A DNA stretch of 64,000 bases from NCBI RefSeq assembly GCF_001693515.2, contig NZ_CP042968.1:310001-374000 (forward strand), read 5' to 3'. This document shows, piece after piece, positions 63,921 through 64,000 of the stretch. The position numbers were made by a program, and so were the translations under genes. Within the stretch, counting starts at the first letter, position 1. Each line of letters begins with the position of its first letter. Under the pieces are notes generated by a model. It searched no databases. It had not been told where the DNA came from and saw nothing but the letters and a program-made list of their open reading frames with translations. Origin of the DNA: Bradyrhizobium paxllaeri. GTDB lineage: Bacteria > Pseudomonadota > Alphaproteobacteria > Rhizobiales > Xanthobacteraceae.

Positions 63921-64000
63921 GTAGGGTGGGCAAAGCGAAGCGTGCCCACCATTCCAACCACAGATGTTTGCCGCTACATGGTGGGCACGCTGCGCTTTGC
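63921..64000. repeat. GTAGGGTGGGC-family repeat, cut by the window end
   Basis: The left arm GTAGGGTGGGCAAAGCGAAG and most of the right arm (ATGGTGGGCACG with CTGCGCTTTGC) are present; the last bases of the right end (expected CCACCCTAC) lie outside the window. It is the fourth copy of this family. Confidence 0.85.

Overview
The window is GC-rich chromosomal DNA of an alphaproteobacterium, most likely Bradyrhizobium or a close relative (Nitrobacteraceae/Rhizobiales). Three things point there: the protein sequences (GlnD, PhaR, DUF4167, IspG, two-domain QuiC-type dehydratase), the gene order lysC-ptsP-prfA-prmC-DUF4167 facing ubiG, and a dense set of palindromic intergenic repeats of the kinds common in that group. 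I see no tRNA, rRNA, CRISPR array, integrase, transposase or phage gene. Most of the window is ordinary chromosome. Its most distinctive block is a catabolic island for plant-type hydroaromatics.

Layout. 1-2.8 kb: a FixJ-type two-component operon (PAS histidine kinase, LuxR-type regulator, start of a second receiver protein). 2.8-3.6 kb: no recognisable gene. 3.6-6.4 kb: glnD. 6.6-9.9 kb: a sulfonate/taurine-type ABC importer and an OsmC protein. 10.1-13.7 kb: an unknown membrane protein and mutS. 13.9-27.0 kb: the aromatic island. 27.0-31.1 kb: an EamA exporter and a MarR-EmrAB-like efflux operon. 31.3-33.7 kb: Zur, a second EamA protein and a sulfurtransferase. 34.0-37.9 kb: ispG, a TauD-like dioxygenase and a Rieske oxygenase. 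38.0-43.6 kb: an NTF2-like protein, a secreted caspase-like protein, DUF1345, a short-chain prenyl synthase, mtgA and rpmF. 43.7-47.8 kb: two unknown proteins, a GGDEF/EAL protein and a Bug-type binding protein. 47.9-50.9 kb: phaR facing phaA-phaB (polyhydroxybutyrate). 51.0-54.1 kb: YddG-like exporter, cupin, gloB, methyltransferase. 54.2-62.9 kb: DUF4167, prmC, prfA, ptsP and lysC on the minus strand, then a PH-domain protein and ubiG on the plus strand. 63.0 kb to the end: another DMT transporter.

How the genes fit together. In the aromatic island, an apparent eight-gene operon (17684-26959) encodes a quinate/shikimate dehydrogenase with an NAD-type cofactor pocket, a complete Liv-type ABC importer, a QuiC-type 3-dehydroshikimate dehydratase and an exported tannase/feruloyl-esterase-family protein. 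Just upstream lie pcaF, pcaHG and a LysR regulator. Together these suggest release of an acid from a plant ester, its import, conversion to protocatechuate and ring cleavage into the beta-ketoadipate pathway. pcaB, pcaC, pcaD, pcaIJ and a 3-dehydroquinate dehydratase are not in the window. Two palindromic T-N11-A sites, before pcaH and before the long operon, are candidate LysR operators.

At least six palindromic repeat families fill the intergenic gaps. Several sit right against genes. One supplies the stop codons of two convergent genes, one mimics an N-terminal extension of a transporter, and two copies of a ~120 bp element with perfect or near-perfect 28 bp inverted ends look like miniature mobile elements.
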